21,674 nt of DNA from an uncultured Lachnospiraceae bacterium (GTDB lineage Bacteria; Bacillota; Clostridia; Lachnospirales; Lachnospiraceae), in NCBI GenBank assembly GCA_900553355.1, contig USDK01000045.1:1-21674 (forward strand), written 5' to 3'. Under the pieces are notes generated by a model that saw only the letters and a list, made by a program, of their open reading frames with translations, ran no database searches and had not been told where the DNA came from. The position numbers were made by a program, and so were the translations under genes. Positions 21,664 through 21,674 of the stretch are shown here, piece after piece. How positions within the stretch are numbered: the first letter of the stretch is position 1; every line of letters begins with the position of its first letter.

Positions 21664-21674
21664 GCAGAGAATAA

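Noticed and set aside
1..21674. CRISPR arrays, prophage, insertion sequences, attachment sites
   Set aside because: No regularly spaced repeats, no transposase, integrase or phage structural genes, and no flanking duplications were seen, apart from the solitary REP-like palindrome.

Overview
The window looks like a chromosomal segment of a gut-type Lachnospiraceae (Clostridia, Firmicutes). The supporting signs are a type III glutamine synthetase, an ECF sigma/ABC operon of the clostridial type, strong AGGAGG ribosome sites, mid-range GC, and a lantibiotic-immunity (LanFEG/Cpr-like) transporter with its own two-component system. I see no prophage, insertion sequence or CRISPR array. Genus is not resolvable from this sequence alone.

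Layout. 1-2517 (minus): rlmL-type rRNA methyltransferase, rdgB, a YfcE-like phosphodiesterase, then a tRNA-Pro cut by the window edge and carrying its own consensus promoter. 2519-3028: a REP-like perfect 52-bp palindrome, a 59-residue Asn-rich gene that is easy to miss, its promoter with a 22-bp palindromic operator candidate, and a terminator. 3048-6536 (minus): ECF sigma factor, six-TM membrane protein, ABC ATPase and ABC permease, all with overlapping ends. 6598-10265 (minus): class II fructose-bisphosphate aldolase with a near-consensus promoter and a terminator, then glutamine synthetase III followed by a HAAS/DUF1700 membrane protein. 10326-10480 (plus): a probable small structured RNA with a C-rich single-stranded stretch. 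10478-12822 (minus): thiS-thiF-thiG-tenI, a thiazole branch without thiH, thiO or thiE, preceded by a promoter and a strong terminator-like hairpin in the leader but no recognisable TPP riboswitch. 12819-17587: histidine kinase and response regulator (minus), divergent from an ABC ATPase, two permeases and a small three-TM protein (plus), with 11-bp-phased repeats between them. 17602-19799: AraC-type regulator divergent from a major-facilitator transporter. 19803-20099 (minus): a 98-codon gene with an in-frame UGA in a C-x-x-UGA context. 20289-21638 (plus): a membrane-anchored CapA-like protein with a terminator.

Most notable. The gene at 19803-20099 has a strong ribosome site and an uninterrupted frame except for one TGA. 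That TGA falls at the second redox position of a CxxC-like motif and is followed at a suitable distance by a hairpin with a GGU apical loop, as expected for a bacterial SECIS. It is best read as a small CxxU selenoprotein. Its transcript runs head-on into the transporter gene, where an antisense-oriented intrinsic terminator lies inside the coding sequence.

How the genes work together. The kinase/regulator pair probably senses a cell-envelope-active peptide and switches on the adjacent transporter through the phased repeats. The AraC regulator with its sugar-binding-type cupin domain probably controls the divergent transporter. The thi genes make the thiazole half of thiamine only if thiH or thiO, thiE and related genes exist elsewhere. 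Functional calls rest on motif recognition by eye; no database search was run.
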